A stretch of 64,000 nucleotides of DNA. Source: Geothrix terrae. GTDB lineage: Bacteria; Acidobacteriota; Holophagae; Holophagales; Holophagaceae. This document shows, piece after piece, positions 1-8,685 of the stretch. The DNA lies in NCBI RefSeq assembly GCF_022808775.1, contig NZ_JAKZLA010000007.1, forward strand, positions 161,054-225,053, given 5' to 3'. Every line of letters begins with the position of its first letter. Position 1 is the stretch's first letter. Both the position numbers and the translations under genes were made by a program. The notes beneath the pieces are model-generated. The model had not been told where the DNA came from. It saw nothing but the letters and a program-made list of their open reading frames with translations, and did not search any database.

Positions 1-317
1 GCCTCGCCTTCCTTCTTCTGGAGGTTCTCCAGGTAGGGCACCACGGCCCCCATCAGCTGCAGCACGATGCTGGCCGTGATGTAGGGGGCGATGCCGAGGG
101 CGAAGACCGAGAACTTCTTGAACGCACCACCGGAGAACAGGTCGACGACGTCGAAGAGCCCGCCGCCGCCGCGCTTGAGCGCGGCGGCCAGGTTCTCGGC
201 GTTCACCCCCGGCACGCTGACGTGCACCCCCAGGCGGTAGATGGCCAGGAGGATGAGGGTGAAGAGGAGCCGCTTGCGCAGCTCCGGGATTGCGAAGAGG
301 TTCTTGAGGCGGTTCAT
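1..317 (-). CDS. secY: Protein translocase subunit SecY (N-terminal part, runs off the window)
   Basis: SecY is the central channel of the Sec translocon in the inner membrane. The reading frame starts MNRLKNLFAIPELRKRLLFT, the usual SecY opening, followed by the first transmembrane helix, the plug-region sequence with SVPGV, a glycine run, and the second helix around FALGIAPYITASIVLQLM. Only about 105 residues are present because the window ends inside the gene. It lies 6 bases after rplO on the same strand, as in a standard spc operon, so translation is probably coupled. Confidence 0.95.
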   Translation of the reverse strand, partial: MNRLKNLFAIPELRKRLLFTLILLAIYRLGVHVSVPGVNAENLAAALKRGGGGLFDVVDLFSGGAFKKFSVFALGIAPYITASIVLQLMGAVVPYLENLQKKEGE

Positions 318-323
318 CGGCCG

Positions 324-785
324 TTACTCGGCAGACTTCGCGCAGGGCTCCTGGATCGTGCCACCCTTGGCCAGGATGGCTTCACGGGCGCCCTTGGTGA
401 TGCGGTCGGCCACGACGTTCACCTTGGTGGTGAGTTCGCCGCTGGCCAGCACCACGATCTTCTCGACGCGGGAGTTGACGAGCTTCTTGTCCCTGAGGGC
501 ATCCAGGCAGACCGTCTCGCCATCCTTGAAGTGGATGGAGATGAGGCCGAGGGTGATCTCCTTGGTCTCGGGAGCGAAGATGTTGGTGAAACCGCGCTTG
601 GGCAGGCGGCGGACGAGGGGCATCTGGCCGCCCTCGAAACCGCGCTTGCTGCGGTAGCCGGACCGGGACTTCTGGCCCTTCTCGCCGCGGCCGGAGGTCT
701 TGCCGAGGCCGGAGCCCTTGCCGCGGCCCAGGCGCTTGCGGGTCTTGGTGGCGCCCTCAGCGGGCTTGAGTTCGTTGAGCTTCAT
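324..785 (-). CDS. rplO: 50S ribosomal protein L15
   Basis: L15 is a large-subunit protein that joins late in 50S assembly. The 153-residue product opens MKLNELKPAEGATKTRKRLG and carries the glycine- and basic-rich GRGKGSGLGKTSGRGEKGQ stretch typical of the family near residues 20-40. It lies 3 bases from rpmD and 6 bases from secY, in the expected spc order. The length is normal for a bacterial L15. Confidence 0.98.
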   Translation of the reverse strand: MKLNELKPAEGATKTRKRLGRGKGSGLGKTSGRGEKGQKSRSGYRSKRGFEGGQMPLVRRLPKRGFTNIFAPETKEITLGLISIHFKDGETVCLDALRDKKLVNSRVEKIVVLASGELTTKVNVVADRITKGAREAILAKGGTIQEPCAKSAE

Positions 786-788
786 GAC

Positions 789-986
789 CTACCCCTTCAC
801 CTGAACGCTGATGAGATGGGGCACAAGCTTGACCATCCCATGGACGTTGGGGGTGTATTCGCATTCGCGGGTATCGCCGGGACGCTTCAGACCGAGGGTC
901 TGCATGAAGGCCCGGTGCTTGGGAGTGGTGCAGATGATGGAGCGCTTGAGGGTCAGCACCACCTGCTTGCCGATGAACTGCGACAT
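789..986 (-). CDS. rpmD: 50S ribosomal protein L30
   Basis: Small large-subunit protein of 65 residues. The sequence has the L30 pattern of an N-terminal strand (KQVVLTLKRSIICTTPKHRA), then the loop with LGLKRPGDTRE and a C-terminal strand ending SVQVKG. It sits between rpsE (1 base away) and rplO (3 bases away), the conserved place for L30. Position and length support the call as much as the sequence, since L30 is weakly conserved. Confidence 0.95.
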   Translation of the reverse strand: MSQFIGKQVVLTLKRSIICTTPKHRAFMQTLGLKRPGDTRECEYTPNVHGMVKLVPHLISVQVKG

Positions 987-987
987 G

Positions 988-1515
988 TTAAACCTCCGCC
1001 TGGTCCAGGCCCCGGTTGGTCAGGACCGTGTAGGGATCCATGAGGTCCTTCAGCCCTTCGAACGTGGCGCGAACCACGTTGTGGGGGTTGGAGGAGCCCA
1101 GGCTCTTCGTCAGCACGTTGTGGACGCCGGCGGCCTCCATGATGGCGCGCACCGCGGCGCCGGCGATGATGCCGGTGCCCTCGGGGGCCGGCTTCAGCAG
1201 CACGCTGCCGGAGCCGAAGATGCCCGTCACCGGGTGCGGCAGGCTGCCGTTCGAGGTGAGGGGGACCTTGATCATGTTGCGCTTGGCGCTCTCGATGCCC
1301 TTCTTGATGGCGGAGGGCACTTCCAGGGCCTTGCCGAGGCCGAAGCCGACCTTGCCGTTGCCGTCGCCCACGACCACCAGCGCGGAGAAGGAGAAGTTCT
1401 TGCCTCCCTTCACCACCTTGGTGACGCGGCCCACGTAGATGACCTGGTCCTTGAATTCCCCGGCTTCGGGATTGTTGCGGGTTTCCTTGTTGTCCTTGAG
1501 CTCTGCAGTCGCCAT
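988..1515 (-). CDS. rpsE: 30S ribosomal protein S5
   Basis: S5 helps maintain decoding accuracy and lines the mRNA entry tunnel. The 175-residue product has the double-stranded RNA-binding N domain ([20 protein letters not shown], about residues 24-45), the [12 protein letters not shown] loop, and the C-terminal half with [19 protein letters not shown] and the [15 protein letters not shown] signature. Spacing to rpmD and rplR is 1 and 9 bases. Nothing unusual is seen. Confidence 0.98.
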   Translation of the reverse strand: MATAELKDNKETRNNPEAGEFKDQVIYVGRVTKVVKGGKNFSFSALVVVGDGNGKVGFGLGKALEVPSAIKKGIESAKRNMIKVPLTSNGSLPHPVTGIFGSGSVLLKPAPEGTGIIAGAAVRAIMEAAGVHNVLTKSLGSSNPHNVVRATFEGLKDLMDPYTVLTNRGLDQAEV

Positions 1516-1524
1516 GGTGATCCC

Positions 1525-1887
1525 CTAGAACTGGAGCCCGGCTTCGCGGGCGCTGTCAGCCAGCGCCTTGACGCGGCCGTGATAGACGTAACCGTTCCGG
1601 TCGAACACCACTGCGGTGATGCCCTTCTCCTTCAGCCGGGCGGCGATGCTGGCGCCGACGGCCTTGGCGGCCTCGATGTTGGCGCCGTTCTTCAGCTTCT
1701 CGCGCAGGTCCTTCTCGAGGCTGCTGGCGGAGGCCAGGGTGATGCCCTTGCTGTCGTCCACCGCCTGCACGTAGATGCGCTTCAGGCTCTTGTAGATGGT
1801 GAGGCGGGGCCGCTCGGGCGTGCCGCTCACGCGGCCGCGGATGCGGGCCTTGGTCTTGTCACGCCGAATGTTGATATCGTTCGCCAT
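1525..1887 (-). CDS. rplR: 50S ribosomal protein L18
   Basis: L18 binds 5S rRNA with L5 and L25. The 120-residue product opens with a short basic arm ([20 protein letters not shown]) followed by the L18 core [20 protein letters not shown] and the conserved end [20 protein letters not shown]. Length and order between rplF and rpsE are standard. Confidence 0.98.
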   Translation of the reverse strand: MANDINIRRDKTKARIRGRVSGTPERPRLTIYKSLKRIYVQAVDDSKGITLASASSLEKDLREKLKNGANIEAAKAVGASIAARLKEKGITAVVFDRNGYVYHGRVKALADSAREAGLQF

Positions 1888-1896
1888 GGGTTCCCC

Positions 1897-2433
1897 TTAC
1901 TTCCCGGTCTTGCCGGCCTTGCGGCGGATGACTTCGCCGGTGTACATGACGCCCTTGCCCTTGTAGGGCTCGGGCTTGCGGAACTTCCGGATGTCGGCGG
2001 CGACCTGGCCCACCAGCTGCCGGTCGATGCCGGTCACGACGATGTGGGTGGCCTTCTCGACGGCCATCTGGATGCCCGCGGGAGCCTCGTACTTGATGGG
2101 ATGGCTGTAGCCGAGCTCGAGGTTGAGCTTGGCCCCGTCCATGGCGGCCTTGTAGCCGACGCCGACGATGTCCAGCTCCTTCTTCCAGCCCTCGGTCACG
2201 CCGGTGACGGCGTTGCCGAGCAGGGCGCGGGTCAGGCCGTGGTAGGCACGGGTCTGGGGCTCATCGTTGACGCGGGTGAGGTTCACGGAGTCGGCCTGGA
2301 CTTCGAGGGTGATCCCGGCGGGGATCGGGCAGGTGAGCTTGCCCTTGGCGCCCTCGACGACGGCCTCGGACCCGGTGACTGTGACCTTCACGCCCTTGGG
2401 CAGCGTCACGGGCTTCTTTCCGATTCGAGACAT
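1897..2433 (-). CDS. rplF: 50S ribosomal protein L6
   Basis: L6 lies near the sarcin-ricin loop and the factor-binding site. The 178-residue protein shows the duplicated L6 fold: an N-terminal half starting MSRIGKKPVTLPKGVKVTV, and a C-terminal half with the KPEPYKGKGVMYTGEVIRRK signature near the end. Gene order and length are typical. Confidence 0.98.
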   Translation of the reverse strand: MSRIGKKPVTLPKGVKVTVTGSEAVVEGAKGKLTCPIPAGITLEVQADSVNLTRVNDEPQTRAYHGLTRALLGNAVTGVTEGWKKELDIVGVGYKAAMDGAKLNLELGYSHPIKYEAPAGIQMAVEKATHIVVTGIDRQLVGQVAADIRKFRKPEPYKGKGVMYTGEVIRRKAGKTGK

Positions 2434-2481
2434 GGTGGATTCCTTAGATGAGGGCGGGCATGCCGCCCATTTCAGGATGGG

Positions 2482-2877
2482 TTACCAGACGTGGGCGAGG
2501 ACTTCGCCGCCGACGTTCTGCTTCTTGGCGTCCTTGCCCGTCAGGAGACCCTTCGGGGTGGACAGGATGGCGATGCCGAGGCCGCCGTGGACCTCGGGGA
2601 TCTCCTGGGCGCCGGAGTAGATGCGGAGACCGGGCCGGGACACGCGGCGCAGGCCGTGGATCACGTTCTCCTTGTCCTTCACGTACTTGAGGTTGAGGAT
2701 GAGGTACGCGCGGCCCTCGTGCTCCACCTGCTTGAAGGAATGGATGTAGCCCTCCTGCTTCAGGATGCCGCAGAGGCCGGCCTTGATCTTGGAGGCGGGC
2801 ACCACCACGGCATCGTGACCGGCCATGATGCCGTTGCGGATGCGGGTGAGGTAATCAGCGATGGGATCGGTATGCAT
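2482..2877 (-). CDS. rpsH: 30S ribosomal protein S8
   Basis: S8 binds helix 21 of 16S rRNA and in Escherichia coli represses the spc operon by binding the L5 leader. The 131-residue protein starts [20 protein letters not shown] and ends with the conserved [20 protein letters not shown] block. It is 12 bases downstream of rpsN. The 48-base gap to rplF is slightly larger than other gaps in the cluster. Confidence 0.98.
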   Translation of the reverse strand: MHTDPIADYLTRIRNGIMAGHDAVVVPASKIKAGLCGILKQEGYIHSFKQVEHEGRAYLILNLKYVKDKENVIHGLRRVSRPGLRIYSGAQEIPEVHGGLGIAILSTPKGLLTGKDAKKQNVGGEVLAHVW

Positions 2878-2889
2878 GGTCCCCTCTCC

Positions 2890-3075
2890 TTACCAGCTGG
2901 ACTTCTGGACGCCCGGCAGCTCGCCGTTGAGGGCGAACTTGCGGAAGCACAGACGGCAGAGTTCAAACTTGCGCATGAAGCCCCGGGGCCGGCCGCAGCA
3001 CTTGCAGCGGTTGCGGTGCTGGGTCGAGAACTTCGGCTTGCGCGAATCCTTGACGATTTTGGAAATCTTGGCCAT
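2890..3075 (-). CDS. rpsN: 30S ribosomal protein S14, zinc-binding (type Z)
   Basis: Short 61-residue S14 with four cysteines in two CxxC pairs (CKCC near residue 23 and CRLC near residue 40) spaced as a zinc ribbon, so this is the zinc-containing C+ form rather than the roughly 100-residue zinc-free form. It lies between rplE and rpsH as expected for the spc operon. A second, zinc-independent S14 elsewhere in the genome would be needed to infer zinc-responsive swapping; none is visible here. Confidence 0.97.
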   Translation of the reverse strand: MAKISKIVKDSRKPKFSTQHRNRCKCCGRPRGFMRKFELCRLCFRKFALNGELPGVQKSSW

Positions 3076-3093
3076 CGGTATGATCTCCTTAGC

Positions 3094-3657
3094 CTATTTG
3101 CGGAAGGGCATACCGAGGTGGGCCAGCAGGGCCCGCGCTTCGGCGTCGTTCTTGGCGGTGGTCACGAAGGTGATGTTCATGCCCTTCATCTTGTCCACCT
3201 TGGAGTAGTCGATCTCCTGGAAGATCAGCTGATCCTTGAGGCCCAGCGTGTAGTTGCCGCGGCCGTCGAAGGACTTGGTGGGCACGCCGCGGAAGTCGCG
3301 GACGCGGGGAAGGGACAGGGTCACCAGGCGGTCGAAGAACTCCCACATGCGGGGACCGCGCAGGGTCACCATGCAGGCGATGGGCATGCCGGCGCGCAGC
3401 TTGAACTGGGCGACACTCTTCTTGGCCTTGCGCACGACGGCCTTCTGGCCGGCGATGGCGGTCAGCTCGTCAACAGCCACGTCCAGGACCTTGATGTTCT
3501 GGATGGCGTCACCGACGCCCATGTTGATGACGATCTTCTGCAGGCGGGGCACCTGCATGGCGGAGGTGAAAGCGAACTCCTCCTTGAGCTTCGACACCAC
3601 CTCCTGGTGGTAGCGAGCCTTGACGCGGGGCTCCGCGTGGTCCTGCTTGGCAGTCAT
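3094..3657 (-). CDS. rplE: 50S ribosomal protein L5
   Basis: L5 binds 5S rRNA and contacts P-site tRNA. I start the gene at [20 protein letters not shown] because a GGAGG sits six bases upstream of this ATG; the open frame continues upstream with no family similarity. Family marks include [18 protein letters not shown], the [20 protein letters not shown] stretch and the central [12 protein letters not shown]. The product is 187 residues, normal for L5. Upstream lies an unusually long 368-base gap to rplX. Confidence 0.97.
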   Translation of the reverse strand: MTAKQDHAEPRVKARYHQEVVSKLKEEFAFTSAMQVPRLQKIVINMGVGDAIQNIKVLDVAVDELTAIAGQKAVVRKAKKSVAQFKLRAGMPIACMVTLRGPRMWEFFDRLVTLSLPRVRDFRGVPTKSFDGRGNYTLGLKDQLIFQEIDYSKVDKMKGMNITFVTTAKNDAEARALLAHLGMPFRK

Positions 3658-3674
3658 GGATGCCTCCATTTCCG

Positions 3675-3692
3675 TGGGGCGGCTATGCCCCA
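3675..3692 (-). promoter_or_regulatory. Hairpin in the L5 leader, possible S8 repressor site
   Basis: A TGGGGC/GCCCCA stem with a six-base loop lies 17 bases upstream of the rplE start, next to its GGAGG. In Escherichia coli the S8 autoregulatory site is at this very location, the rplX-rplE junction. The hairpin is short, and I cannot show the S8-specific internal-loop core, so the link is positional inference. Confidence 0.3.
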
Positions 3693-3906
3693 GGGGTTCG
3701 GGAGGGCGGGGGGGCTTGGGACGGCGGTCCGGCCCGTTTCCCCCCAACCTCAGTTGTCATGGCGCGGGATGCGCCGTGGATTCCCACCCCGCGCACGGGG
3801 CAGAACGAAGATCTTCCCACGAACGAGGGGCCCCTGGGAAGGGAAAGTCTTGGATTTCAAGCCCGATTCCGACGATTGGCAGTGCCCGTTCGACCGTTTC
3901 GGGAAA

Positions 3907-4020
3907 GCCCGAGGAGGCTCCGCCTCCGAGGGCGCGGGGTCCGGGGTGTGCGCGCGGCGGCGAAGCGGAGCGCGGACCTTAGATCCCTGCAACGCATGCG
4001 TTGCGGGGAAACCCCCGGAG
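3907..4020 (-). repeat. Structured stop-codon-proximal repeat, copy A (long form, after rplX)
   Basis: Read along the transcript, the element starts 8 bases after the rplX stop. A six-pair CCGGGG/CCCCGG closing stem (4013-4018 with 3941-3946) encloses a perfect 16-base palindrome (3989-4004), the sequence GGATCTAAGG (3977-3986, minus strand) and a GCGC-rich segment. A second hairpin follows, stem GGAGGC/GCCTCC with loop GGA (3913-3927). The same architecture recurs in copies B to E. The 10-base GGATCTAAGG is identical in copy C. Confidence 0.8.
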
Positions 4021-4025
4021 AAAGA

Positions 4026-4301
4026 TCAGGCCCTTTTGCGCGTGCCCTTGCCCGTCTTGGCATCGAGGAGCATGACGTTGGAGGCGTGGATGGAGGCCTC
4101 CTTCTCGATGATGCCGCCGCCCTCGCCGGTCTGGGGATTGGGCTTGGTGGCCTTCTTGATCATGTTGACGCCGGCGACGACCACCCGGTTGGTGGCGGGG
4201 CTGACCTTGGAGATGGTTCCGGTCTTGCCCTTCTCCTTGCCGGCGATGACGACGACCTGATCGCCCTTTTTGAGCTTCATCTTGGTGGTGGTGGCTTCCA
4301 T
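4026..4301 (-). CDS. rplX: 50S ribosomal protein L24
   Basis: L24 starts 50S assembly and carries a KOW fold. The product begins [20 protein letters not shown]; its KOW segment is [18 protein letters not shown] and the end is [11 protein letters not shown] use the ATG whose first base overlaps the last base of the rplN stop (TAATG), giving 91 residues; an internal ATG seven codons later (4280) is also possible. It is the last gene before the 368-base gap. Confidence 0.96.
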   Translation of the reverse strand: MEATTTKMKLKKGDQVVVIAGKEKGKTGTISKVSPATNRVVVAGVNMIKKATKPNPQTGEGGGIIEKEASIHASNVMLLDAKTGKGTRKRA

Positions 4302-4669
4302 TACAGCACCTCAGGGGCGAGGGAGACGATCTTCATGTACTTCCGCTCGCGGAGCTCGCGGGCCACGGGGCCGAAGACGCGGGTGCCCACGGGCTCGCCA
4401 TCCTTCTTGATGATGACGGCGGCGTTCTCGTCGAAGCGGATGTAGGAGCCGTCCTTGCGGCGGTAGGCCTTGCGCTGGCGGACGATCACGGCCTGGACGA
4501 CGGCCTTCTTCTTGACCGTGCCGCCCGGGATCGCTTCCTTGACGGAGGCGGTGATCACGTCGCCGAGCTGGGCGATCTTGCCCACACCGCCGCCCAGGGG
4601 CAGGATGCAGCAGATCTTCTTGGCGCCGGAGTTGTCGGCGACGGTGAGCATGGTTCCCATCTGGATCAT
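4301..4669 (-). CDS. rplN: 50S ribosomal protein L14
   Basis: L14 binds 23S rRNA at the subunit interface. The 122-residue product opens [19 protein letters not shown] and includes the family marks [20 protein letters not shown] and [20 protein letters not shown]. Its stop overlaps the rplX start by one base, so the two are probably translationally coupled. Confidence 0.98.
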   Translation of the reverse strand: MIQMGTMLTVADNSGAKKICCILPLGGGVGKIAQLGDVITASVKEAIPGGTVKKKAVVQAVIVRQRKAYRRKDGSYIRFDENAAVIIKKDGEPVGTRVFGPVARELRERKYMKIVSLAPEVL

Positions 4670-4678
4670 GTGAGCTCC

Positions 4679-4936
4679 TTACTCGCCGGCCTTCTGGACG
4701 ATCTCGAGGACCGTCCAGCGCTTGCGCTTGGAAAGGGGGCGGGTCTCCACGATCTTGACCACGTCGCCGATGCCGCAGGCGTTGGTCTCGTCGTGGGCCA
4801 TGAACTTGGCGGTCTGCTTGACCGTGCGGTGGTAGAGCGGGTGCTGGAACTTGCGCTCCACCTTCACCACCACGGTCTTGTCGGCCTTGTTGGAGACCAC
4901 GACGCCGTTACGAATCATCTTGTTTTCGAGGCTCAT
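4679..4936 (-). CDS. rpsQ: 30S ribosomal protein S17
   Basis: S17 is a primary 16S rRNA-binding OB-fold protein. The 85-residue product has [20 protein letters not shown] near the start and the typical [20 protein letters not shown] block near the end. Nine bases separate it from rplN and eight from rpmC. Confidence 0.98.
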   Translation of the reverse strand: MSLENKMIRNGVVVSNKADKTVVVKVERKFQHPLYHRTVKQTAKFMAHDETNACGIGDVVKIVETRPLSKRKRWTVLEIVQKAGE

Positions 4937-4944
4937 GGGATCTC

Positions 4945-5145
4945 CTAGGCCAGCTTCGTCGCCAGGGCGGTTTTGACACGGGCGAGCTCACGGCGAGTCT
5001 TGCGGATCTCGGCGGTGTTCTCGACCTGGCCCACGGCGTGCTGGAAGCGGAGGGTGAAGCGCTTGGCGGCCAGTTCGGCCTCCAGCTGCGCCAGCTCCTC
5101 GACGCTCTTGCCGGTCAAATCGGAAAAGGGATTCTTCTTGGTCAT
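4945..5145 (-). CDS. rpmC: 50S ribosomal protein L29
   Basis: L29 sits at the nascent-chain exit. The 66-residue form starts [20 protein letters not shown] and contains the L29 core [21 protein letters not shown] chose the ATG at 5145 because GGAGG lies about ten bases upstream. A GTG three codons earlier (5154) overlaps the rplP stop as GTGA and is an alternative, but then the GGAGG would be almost touching the start codon. Confidence 0.95.
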   Translation of the reverse strand: MTKKNPFSDLTGKSVEELAQLEAELAAKRFTLRFQHAVGQVENTAEIRKTRRELARVKTALATKLA

Positions 5146-5150
5146 GGCGC

Positions 5151-5570
5151 TCACTCCTCCGGCGGCGTGCGGGTGACGACTTCGGACGCCACGGACAGCT
5201 TCATCTGGGCCAAGCGCAGGGCTTCACGCGCGATCTCCTCGGTCACCCCCTCCATCTCGAAGAGGATGCGGCCGGGGCGGATCACCGCCACCCAGCCGTC
5301 CGGAGCTCCCTTGCCGGAGCCCATGCGGGTCTCCGCGGGCTTGGAGGTGGTGGGACGATCCGGGAAGATGCGGATCCAGATCTTGCCGCCGCGCTTGATG
5401 TGGCGGGTCATGGCGATACGGGCGGCTTCGATCTGGCGGTTGGTCAGCCAGCAGTGCTCCGTCGCCTTGAGGCCGAAATCGCCGAAGGCGAGATCGTTGC
5501 CGCGGGTGGCGACGCCGCGGGTGCGGCCCTTCTGGGTTTTGCGGTTCTTGACCTTCTTGGGCATCAGCAT
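5151..5570 (-). CDS. rplP: 50S ribosomal protein L16
   Basis: L16 helps shape the A site of the peptidyl-transferase centre. The 139-residue product opens [20 protein letters not shown] and contains the L16 marks [17 protein letters not shown] and [19 protein letters not shown]. The first ATG is preferred because GAGGTGA stands five bases upstream; a second ATG two codons later fits the usual MPKK start. The gene follows rpsC by 9 bases. Confidence 0.98.
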   Translation of the reverse strand: MLMPKKVKNRKTQKGRTRGVATRGNDLAFGDFGLKATEHCWLTNRQIEAARIAMTRHIKRGGKIWIRIFPDRPTTSKPAETRMGSGKGAPDGWVAVIRPGRILFEMEGVTEEIAREALRLAQMKLSVASEVVTRTPPEE

Positions 5571-5579
5571 GGGGTCACC

Positions 5580-6227
5580 TCAGCGCTTCACGGTCTCGGC
5601 AACCTGGTCGCCCAGGTTCACCCAAACCTTGATGCCGATGATCCCGTAGGTCGTGCGGGCCTCGGCGAAACCGTAATCCACGCCCGCGCGAATGGTCTGC
5701 AGGGGCATCTGACCGGAGAGGTAGTCCTCGGTCCGGGCGATCTCGGCGCCGTTCAGGCGGCCGGAGACCTTGATCTTGAAACCCTTGGCGCCGAAGCGGA
5801 TCGCGGCCTCCTCCGCCTTGCGCATGGCGCGGCGGAAGGCGATGCGGCGCTCGAGCTGCTGGGCCACGCCCTCGGCCACGAGCTGGGCATCCACCTCAGG
5901 CTTCTTGATCTCCTGGATGTCGACGGACACGGGGCGGTTCAGGCGCTTCTGGAGGTCTTCGCGCAGCTTGTCGATCTCGGCGCCCTTGCGGCCGATTACG
6001 ATGCCGGGGCGGGCGGTGAAGATGCGCACGGTGACCTTGTCCGCGGCGCGCTCGATGTCGATCTTCGAGATCATCGCGTTCAGGCTGTGCAGCTGCTTCT
6101 TGAGCTCGCGGCGCAGCTTGATGTCCTCATGCAGGAGCGTGGAGTACTCGCGCTTGGAGAACCACTTGCTGTGCCAGTTCTTCTGGTGGACGAGGCGGAA
6201 CCCGTAGGGGTGGACCTTCTGACCCAT
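5580..6227 (-). CDS. rpsC: 30S ribosomal protein S3
   Basis: S3 forms part of the mRNA entry channel helicase site. The 215-residue product starts [20 protein letters not shown], has the KH domain with the [19 protein letters not shown] motif around residues 70-90, and the C-terminal domain with [18 protein letters not shown] and [19 protein letters not shown]. Two bases separate it from rplV. Confidence 0.98.
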   Translation of the reverse strand: MGQKVHPYGFRLVHQKNWHSKWFSKREYSTLLHEDIKLRRELKKQLHSLNAMISKIDIERAADKVTVRIFTARPGIVIGRKGAEIDKLREDLQKRLNRPVSVDIQEIKKPEVDAQLVAEGVAQQLERRIAFRRAMRKAEEAAIRFGAKGFKIKVSGRLNGAEIARTEDYLSGQMPLQTIRAGVDYGFAEARTTYGIIGIKVWVNLGDQVAETVKR

Positions 6228-6229
6228 GA

Positions 6230-6583
6230 CTACTCCTCCCCGGCCGCAGAAAGCTGGATGGTGATGTGGCAGGTGCGCTTCTGGACCCGGTAGGCGCGGC
6301 CCATGGGCGCAGGGCGGACGCGCTTCATGCGGAAGCCCTCATCCACGAAGGCCGTCTTGACCATCAGCTCGTCCGGGTTGACGGACGGGTTCTTGTCGAT
6401 GGCGTTGGCCACGGCGGAATCCAGGAGCTTGCGGATGGGGGCGGCGGCGTACTTCTTGGCCTGCGCGAGCACCCACTGGGCCTCGCCGACGTGCTTGCCG
6501 CGGATCATGTCCACCACGAGGCGGGCCTTCTGGGCCGAACCGCGCAGGTGGCGAACGGTGGCGCTGGAAACGATCTCAGCCAT
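6230..6583 (-). CDS. rplV: 50S ribosomal protein L22
   Basis: L22 lines the peptide exit tunnel. The 117-residue product has [20 protein letters not shown] near the start and the conserved C-terminal hairpin region with [20 protein letters not shown], which forms the tunnel loop, ending in CHITIQLS. Gaps to rpsS and rpsC are 2 bases each. Confidence 0.98.
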   Translation of the reverse strand: MAEIVSSATVRHLRGSAQKARLVVDMIRGKHVGEAQWVLAQAKKYAAAPIRKLLDSAVANAIDKNPSVNPDELMVKTAFVDEGFRMKRVRPAPMGRAYRVQKRTCHITIQLSAAGEE

Positions 6584-6585
6584 CG

Positions 6586-6870
6586 CTACTTCCCCTTCGC
6601 CTTGGTGTCGGCCTTGCCAGCGTGACCCTTGAAGGTGCGGGTCAGGGCGAACTCGCCCAGCTTGTGGCCGATCATGTTCTCGGTGACATAGACAGGAATG
6701 AACTTGTTGCCGTTGTGCACGGCGAGGGTCAGTCCGATCATCTGCGGGACCACGGTGGAGCGGCGGGACCAGGTCTTGATCACGCGCTTGTCGTTGGCCG
6801 CCTGGGCGACTTCCACCTTCTTCTGGAGGTGGGCGTCAATGAACGGGCCTTTTTTCAGGGAACGTGCCAT
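6586..6870 (-). CDS. rpsS: 30S ribosomal protein S19
   Basis: S19 is in the 30S head and touches the A-site finger. The 94-residue product opens [20 protein letters not shown] and has [20 protein letters not shown] and the signature [17 protein letters not shown]. It lies between rplB and rplV as in all S10 operons. Confidence 0.98.
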   Translation of the reverse strand: MARSLKKGPFIDAHLQKKVEVAQAANDKRVIKTWSRRSTVVPQMIGLTLAVHNGNKFIPVYVTENMIGHKLGEFALTRTFKGHAGKADTKAKGK

Positions 6871-6881
6871 TGTCGGGCCTC

Positions 6882-7703
6882 CTAGTTGATCCGCTTGACG
6901 ATGAACTTGTCCGTGCGACGGTTGCCACGGGTCTTGTAGCCGCGGGTCGGCTGGCCCCAGGGCGTCACGGGGTGACGGCCACCGGAGGTGCGACCCTCGC
7001 CGCCACCGTGCGGGTGGTCGACGGGGTTCATGACCACGCCGCGCACGGTCGGACGGATGCCCTTCCAGCGGGTGCGACCGGCCTTGCCGATCTGGATGTT
7101 CTCGTGCTGCAGGTTGCCGACAGTGCCGATGGTCGCGTAGCAGTCCAGGTGGATCTTGCGGATCTCGCCGGAGGGCATGCGGAGCTGGGCGTAGTCGTCC
7201 TCCTTCGCCACGAGCTGGGCGAAGGTGCCGGCGGCGCGGGCGATCTGGCCGCCCTTGCCGGGCTTCATCTCGATGTTGTGCACCGTGTTGCCCACGGGGA
7301 TGTTCCGCAGGGGCAGCGCGTTGCCCACCAGGATGTCGGCGGTCTTGCCGGCCACCACGGTGCGGCCCACCTCCAGGCCGTCGGGGGCCAGGATGTAGCG
7401 CTTCTCGCCGTCCGCGTAGACCAGCAGGGCGATGCGGGCGGTGCGGTTGGGATCGTATTCGATGGTCGCGACCTTGGCCGGGACTTCGAGCTTGTTGCGC
7501 TTGAAGTCGATGATGCGGTACTGGCGCTTGTGGCCGCCGCCGATGTGGCGGGTGGTGACCCGGCCGGTGTTGGACCGGCCGCCAGTGCGGTTCTTCTTGG
7601 CAATCAGGGAACGCTCAGGCGTATCCGTCGTGATTTCCTCGAAGCCGAACTTGGACATGCCGCGCTGACCGGGGGTCGTGGGCTTGAGCTGCTTGATGCT
7701 CAT
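6882..7703 (-). CDS. rplB: 50S ribosomal protein L2
   Basis: L2 is needed for subunit association and peptidyl transfer. The 273-residue product has the RNA-binding OB domain ([17 protein letters not shown]), the SH3-like domain, and the C-terminal signature [20 protein letters not shown] containing the histidine implicated in peptidyl transfer. It is followed by rpsS 11 bases away and preceded by a 73-base gap to rplW. Confidence 0.98.
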   Translation of the reverse strand: MSIKQLKPTTPGQRGMSKFGFEEITTDTPERSLIAKKNRTGGRSNTGRVTTRHIGGGHKRQYRIIDFKRNKLEVPAKVATIEYDPNRTARIALLVYADGEKRYILAPDGLEVGRTVVAGKTADILVGNALPLRNIPVGNTVHNIEMKPGKGGQIARAAGTFAQLVAKEDDYAQLRMPSGEIRKIHLDCYATIGTVGNLQHENIQIGKAGRTRWKGIRPTVRGVVMNPVDHPHGGGEGRTSGGRHPVTPWGQPTRGYKTRGNRRTDKFIVKRIN

Positions 7704-7776
7704 GGGTGTCCTCTTGCCTCAGGGTTGAAAGGGGCGGGCGATAGTGGGCAAAGCTTGTCCGTCCGCCATGGATCGC

Positions 7777-8052
7777 CTACTCGGACGCGGGTGCGCCCTC
7801 GGCGAGTTCGACATAGGCCTTCTTGCGGGGGCTGGAGGTCCCCACGAAACGGCCGAGGCGCTTGGTCCGGCTGGGGATCCGCACAGTGCGGACGCTCTTC
7901 ACCTTGGACTGGAGCAGGAGCTCCACGGCCTCCTGAATCTGGTGCTTGGTGGCCCAGGTGGCCACCTCGAACACCTGGATGTTCTTCTCCCGCAGGATCT
8001 GGCCCTTCTCCGTGAGGAGGGGCTTGCGGATCACGTCGAAGATCTTGGTCAT
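7777..8052 (-). CDS. rplW: 50S ribosomal protein L23
   Basis: L23 is the docking site for trigger factor and SRP at the tunnel exit. The 91-residue product has VIRKPLLTEKGQILREKNIQ near the start and the conserved VKSVRTVRIPSRTKRLGRFV region. Its start overlaps the rplD stop by 4 bases, which suggests translational coupling. Confidence 0.97.
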   Translation of the reverse strand: MTKIFDVIRKPLLTEKGQILREKNIQVFEVATWATKHQIQEAVELLLQSKVKSVRTVRIPSRTKRLGRFVGTSSPRKKAYVELAEGAPASE

Positions 8053-8684
8053 GGCTTCACCACCTCCTGGAGGGCCAGGACGGCTTCCTTGGAGAAGATC
8101 ACCTGGTCGTACTTGAGGAGCTCATAGACGTTCACGCCCAGGCTCTCGACGGTCTGCAGCTTCGGGTTGTTGCCGGCGGCGCGGGAGAGCTTCTCGCTGG
8201 CTTCGGTGCCCACCAGGAGGGCGGAACCGGTGACACCGAGCTTGCCCAGGGTCTGGATCAGGGCCTTGGTCTTGTGGGACTCGACCTCCCAGCTCTCCAC
8301 CACCAGCATCTGGCCGCTCGCGAGCTTGGCGGACAGGGCGTTCCGCAGGGCGGCGCGCCGGGCCTTCTTGGGGAAGGCGTAATCATAGGAACGGGGGTGG
8401 GGGCCATGGACCGTGGCGCCGCCCTTCCACAGCGGGCTGCGGATGGAGCCCACGCGGGCGCGGCCGGTGCCCTTCTGCTTCCAGAGCTTCTTGCCGGAGC
8501 CGCTGACTTCCCACTTGTCCTTGGTCTTGGCGGTGCCGGAGCGGCGCTTGGCCAGGAAGTGGCGCACCGCTTCCCAGATCAGGTGCTCGTTCAGGTCCTC
8601 GAGCTTGAACACCTCGGGCAGGAGGTCGACGGTGCCGACCTGCTTGTTGTCGAGGTTGACGACGGGGTGCTGGAACGCTGCCAT
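8049..8684 (-). CDS. rplD: 50S ribosomal protein L4
   Basis: L4 lines the exit tunnel, and in Escherichia coli represses the S10 operon. The product starts MAAFQHPVVNLDNKQVGTVD and has the tunnel-loop region KKLWKQKGTGRARVGSIRSP with GGATVHGPHPRSYDY. I start at 8684, one base after rplC, because the upstream extension of the frame shows no family similarity. That gives 211 residues. Confidence 0.97.
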   Translation of the reverse strand: MAAFQHPVVNLDNKQVGTVDLLPEVFKLEDLNEHLIWEAVRHFLAKRRSGTAKTKDKWEVSGSGKKLWKQKGTGRARVGSIRSPLWKGGATVHGPHPRSYDYAFPKKARRAALRNALSAKLASGQMLVVESWEVESHKTKALIQTLGKLGVTGSALLVGTEASEKLSRAAGNNPKLQTVESLGVNVYELLKYDQVIFSKEAVLALQEVVKP

Positions 8685-8685
8685 C

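Larger units (their letters stand above)
3658..4025 (-). other. Long intercistronic gap inside the spc operon (rplX-rplE)
   Basis: Most gaps in this cluster are under 20 bases, but this one is 368 bases. It contains repeat element copy A next to the rplX stop codon (3907-4020), and a small hairpin just before the L5 ribosome-binding site (3675-3692). The middle part, about 3693-3906, shows no convincing coding frame and no feature I recognise. Confidence 0.8.

Noticed and set aside
3658..3747. N-terminal extension of L5 (and of L3, L4 and S10)
   Set aside because: The open frames continue upstream, but the family starts have good ribosome-binding sites and the extensions have no similarity.
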